Of a stretch of DNA of 64,000 nucleotides, positions 60,901 to 64,000 are shown piece after piece. Position numbers and translations under genes: made by a program. The notes below the pieces were generated by a model. It worked only from the letters and a program-made list of their open reading frames with translations. It did not search any database and was not told the origin of the DNA. This DNA comes from Corylus avellana (Eukaryota; Streptophyta; Magnoliopsida; Fagales; Betulaceae): NCBI RefSeq assembly GCF_901000735.1, contig NC_081546.1, positions 24,031,009 through 24,095,008 on the forward strand. Direction: 5' to 3'. Within the stretch, counting starts at the first letter, position 1. Every line of letters starts with the position of its first letter.

Positions 60901-62815
60901 AGATCCTTTTGTAGCAAGAATATGTAACGAAGATAGGTCTGTCGTATCAAAGTTTTCGTTTAAATTGGGTTGTAAGAAATTCTTAGGCCTACAACGTTTG
61001 TCCTTAAAGAAAAACGCTAGACCTAAAAATCCTTTACAATTGGTTGACACGTGTTATCAATATGTAATTAGAGAGTGTTAATTTTTTTTAGTGGTTGATG
61101 TAGCTCTAATCACATGCTGACACATCTCAAGAAATTATAAAAAAGTTGTAGGTGTAGTAGTATTATTTATCCACAAAACTTGTGGATTCTCAATGAAATT
61201 GATTTTTTATAAGTGATCATAAAAAAATAAAAAAAATAAAAAAACGTGTATTTTTCGTTAATCTAAATTAATTAATCACTATAAAAAGTTCAATTTTTTT
61301 TGATAAATCCAAGACAAGAAAAACTAAGACTTGGAATGCAAAACCCAGGAACAAAGAAAGAAAAACAAAAGCTTAATTGGATTTTTTGTAGAGCCAGTAA
61401 AGCTTCAATGAAGTGTAAAACTAGCAGATTAAAGAGGCAGAATAAAAAAATTTACGCCGAAATAAACGGAGCCTAAAAAAAAGTTATGGGATTTTTGATT
61501 TTGAGATTTGAACGGAAAATAGAGAGATAATATGAAACCTTTGTATTTGTACGAAAAATGTTGGTGTTCTGCCATGAGTCCATGACCGATTAAATGGAGG
61601 AGTTGGTCCTCTACAACGCCCAAATGGGTAGATGGAAAAGAGTTGAATCTGCATGTTGCAAAAATATAATAAAATAAGAAAAATAAAAAATAAAAAATCT
61701 GTTAAAGAGTATTAAGAAAAAAAAATTAAAGTAAAATTATATAATTTAGTTAGATACTACTACTGAAAATGCTCTTAAATTGAAAAAATTGAAGGCGAGC
61801 ATTATTGTAATTTGGTTTGGTTCTCAGTATTCCATGTGATGTGAAAGCTCAGTCATTAACCAGTTTTACATTTAACTCTCTCTGCCTCCTCTGGACGGTG
61901 GCTCTTTTTGAGTTTTGAGTCGGGTTAAAAGAGGGAAAAGAAGCAAAAAGTCAATAAAAACTTTAAAATCCCAAATAAAGGCAAAGCAAAAAACCACCCA
62001 TTTCAACATAAAGCAAGACATTATTATCTCATCGTACCTAACCAGCTCTTCTTTTTGTGTGTGAAAAAGATGTTGGAATTGTTGCAAAAGCTTCTCTCTT
62101 CTTTCTCTATACTCTCTTTCAATCATAAAGCAATTGATTGCAAAATCATTTCTCACTCTATCTCTCTTCTTTTTTAAAATACTTCAATCCATTAAACAAA
62201 GAGGGTTTACCTTGGAATTGTAACAAAAGATCTCTTGGCCGGCTCTCAATAACAAATCCATAGTGAAAACAGCAGCATGAAAATGAAATGAAGAAATTAA
62301 ATTCTGTACTACCTCACTGTTACCTTGGAATTGTGAGTAACACAGAACTGGATAAACTAATTGAACTGGATTGCTTTGTTAAATCCATTATATAATATTG
62401 ATGCATTTACTTAATTTATTCAATTAAGTAATTAATTTTTATTAACCCTTCAAGTTCCTTTTCTTTTCAGAGCTAAACTAATCTTTGAATAAGTGAAATG
62501 TTACAAGTTAATAGAGTGTTTGATAATTATTTCTAAGAGTTTGTTTTTTTAGCCGAAAAAGTGTATGCGTTGATGCGCCATGAAAGTAAAAGAGAATTTT
62601 AAGTTTTTTTACTGTGTTTGCGAAGAAAGATGTTTGTTAATATTTTAATTTTTTGATATATGAAACAATATTTCATAAGCAAGTAAACCCTAAAATATTA
62701 AGGAAGAAAATAAACAAACTAAATGAACCATAATATTGAGAATGTTATAAAATTAATAATAATTGTTATGGTGAAATAATTGTAGGGTAAAACTATTGTT
62801 TTTACCCTTACTCTT
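57920..62815. other. Long intergenic stretch between PAP-D and the KANADI gene
   Basis: Mostly AT-rich with poly-A/T runs. A plus-strand frame at 59599-59718 (MEQNSIGLAERYAACLMGLN, 39 aa) looks faintly coding but matches nothing I know. 60524-60898 is open for 124 codons, without recognisable domains. The minus strand near 62156-62060 reads REYRERREKLLQQFQHLF, also unrecognised. A SINE-like element lies at 60215-60322. No supported gene. Confidence 0.45.
60215..60322 (+). mobile_element. tRNA-derived SINE-like element
   Basis: CACGCCTCATGACGTGGAG, TTAGTTCAAATTCTTCC, a pyrimidine run and GGACATGTCCAAAAAAAAAA match the family at 31098 and 54310. Confidence 0.6.
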
Positions 62816-62819
62816 TTGC

Positions 62820-62830
62820 TATATATATAC
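62820..62830 (+). promoter_or_regulatory. Putative TATA box of the KANADI-type gene
   Basis: CTATATATATACTC lies 130-140 bp before the chosen start codon. It favours transcription starting just upstream of exon 1, so the first exon is probably the one seen. Confidence 0.5.
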
Positions 62831-62958
62831 TCTCGAGGTAGGAAGAACACATACCAAAATTTTTCTCCTTCCCAATCTATTCCATAGTTTTTTTTTTTTT
62901 TTCTTTTCAATTGTTTATTTACAACATCAAACATCTCTTTCTCTCTCTCTTCCTGAGG

Positions 62959-63122
62959 ATGCCAGTTTCACAGCACTATGGATATGGGGTTGGGGCCTCG
63001 GATTTGTCAAATGGGTTTATGAGATCAAGGAGTAGAAGGAATAGGGCACCAAGAATGCGTTGGACAACCACTCTTCATGCCCGTTTTGTCCGTGCTGTAG
63101 AACTCCTTGGTGGCCATGAAAG

Positions 63123-63158
<36 letters not shown>

Positions 63159-63353
63159 GTACTACTTGTTTTGCTAGATTTTCTTCTATTTTCTTAACCT
63201 GCAAGGATTTTCTTCTTGAAGTATTCTTTTAATAGCTGCTTGTGTTGTTGGGATTTTAGGGGCTACTCCAAGGTCAGTTTTAGAGCTAATGGATGTCAAA
63301 GATCTAACTCTTGCTCATGTCAAGAGCCATTTACAGGTGCAGCTGAAAAACAC

Positions 63354-63396
<43 letters not shown>

Positions 63397-63732
63397 CCCA
63401 AGTGCTGACTACTTTAGAGAGACAGAGAGAGAGAGAGAGAGAAAAAGTAGCCATCATTTCTCAATAATAGAAGCAATTACTGAACTTACCAAACATCAAC
63501 CTCGTGGGAAAAACAGCATTTTTCATTAAAGAAACCAAACAAATTCCAGAAAGCAAAGCATCTTATTTGTTTGTCTTTTTTTTGTTGATTGGGATTTTAT
63601 TACATTTTCTCTCATCAAGAAATTGTTTTTTTACTTCTGTTTATTTATTGCTGTTTTCTTGTTTTATATTTGGTTTTCCTTGGCAGATGTATCGAACTGT
63701 CAAGAACACTGAGAAACCTGCAGCTTCCTCAG
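62959..63732 (+). CDS. KANADI-type GARP transcription factor, first three exons; continues past window
   Basis: KANADI proteins are nuclear repressors that set abaxial identity and organ polarity. Exons 62959-63121, 63260-63336 and 63687-63732 (ends in phase 1; more exons lie off the edge). The GARP/Myb-like domain reads RAPRMRWTTTLHARFVRAVE, LLGGHE then RATPRSVLELMDVKDLTLAH, VKSHLQ then MYRTVKNTEKPAASS. These exon breaks match KAN genes. The N-terminus (MPVSQHYGYGVGASDLSNGF) is only about 29 residues, much shorter than the long leader of KAN1/KAN2. The frame is open upstream to a Met at 62911, and TTCCTGAG before the ATG could act as an acceptor for a missed 5' exon. (TC)n repeats lie in intron 1 and intron 2. 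Confidence 0.87.
63122..63158. repeat. (TC)n microsatellite right at the KANADI intron 1 donor
   Basis: (TC)n follows the GTATC donor directly; similar runs lie at 63356-63388 and (GA)n at 63418-63442 in intron 2. Confidence 0.9.
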
Positions 63733-64000
63733 GTAATTCAAATTGCCTTAGCCATCTTCCTCCCCTTTATTGCTTATTAATTCCCTGATTTCTGCTACAA
63801 GTTGTAATTATTAAAGATTCTCTCCATCGTTTTGCTTTATGCTATAAATATAAATGCAGACGTACATATATATATATATATATGCATGCACCAATAGAGG
63901 ACATGTTTAATAAATATTAAAGCTTCCACATTTAAAGCTTTTGTAACTTGGTTCTTTTTCTGTGTGAGATGTAGAATATTAGTTCAAGTGTCAACATATA

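Overview
The window is nuclear DNA of a flowering plant, and the gene set fits a eudicot, probably a woody one (an inference; the species cannot be named from sequence alone). The genes have GT-AG introns with T-rich acceptors and encode plant-only families. The intergenic DNA is AT-rich and full of plant transposon debris: foldback MITEs, Mutator-like elements, a solo LTR, a truncated LINE and tRNA-derived SINEs. Four N-gaps show that this is a scaffolded assembly.

Layout. 1-5.1 kb: the 5' five coding exons of an extra-large G protein gene (XLG), minus strand, running off the left edge. 5.3-31.9 kb: a broken-up segmental duplication. It holds two complete DREB2-type AP2/ERF genes (8.5-10.0 and 22.4-24.0 kb, minus), a truncated third copy (25.0-25.4 kb), a roughly 300-bp minisatellite next to that third copy, and scattered XLG intron fragments without exons. 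Foldback elements, a decayed stretch with an IQM-like gene fragment (17.4-17.7 kb) and a Pack-MULE-like element carrying an LPEAT2-like exon (29.7-31.0 kb) lie among them. 33.4-35.8 kb: an intact plastid-targeted DUF760 gene (UV-B-induced protein At3g17800 type, plus). 36.3-38.9 kb: an intact low-molecular-weight purple acid phosphatase (PAP-A, minus). 41.6-47.3 kb: two near-identical broken PAP copies on either side of a 100-N gap; one has a solo LTR in exon 1. 48.6-49.5 kb: a 5'-truncated LINE. 50.6-52.4 kb: a GH17 beta-1,3-glucanase (plus). 52.6-53.5 kb: a 940-bp Mutator-type foldback. 55.9-57.8 kb: a second intact PAP (PAP-D, minus). 63.0-64.0 kb: the first three exons of a KANADI-type GARP transcription factor (plus), running off the right edge.

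The genes form no operon-like unit. Two local tandem families dominate: DREB2-type regulators of dehydration and heat responses, and secreted PAPs likely to act in phosphate scavenging. Both families show recent duplication, decay by transposon insertion, and minisatellites in introns. I found no wholly new biological system. The most notable items are the two Mutator-like elements with shared termini and 9-bp target duplications, the captured LPEAT2-like exon, the minisatellite that resembles DREB2 intron sequence, and the enlarged AP2-domain loop in all three DREB2 copies. Exon boundaries were set by hand from splice consensus, reading-phase continuity and protein-family similarity recalled from knowledge; no database search was run.
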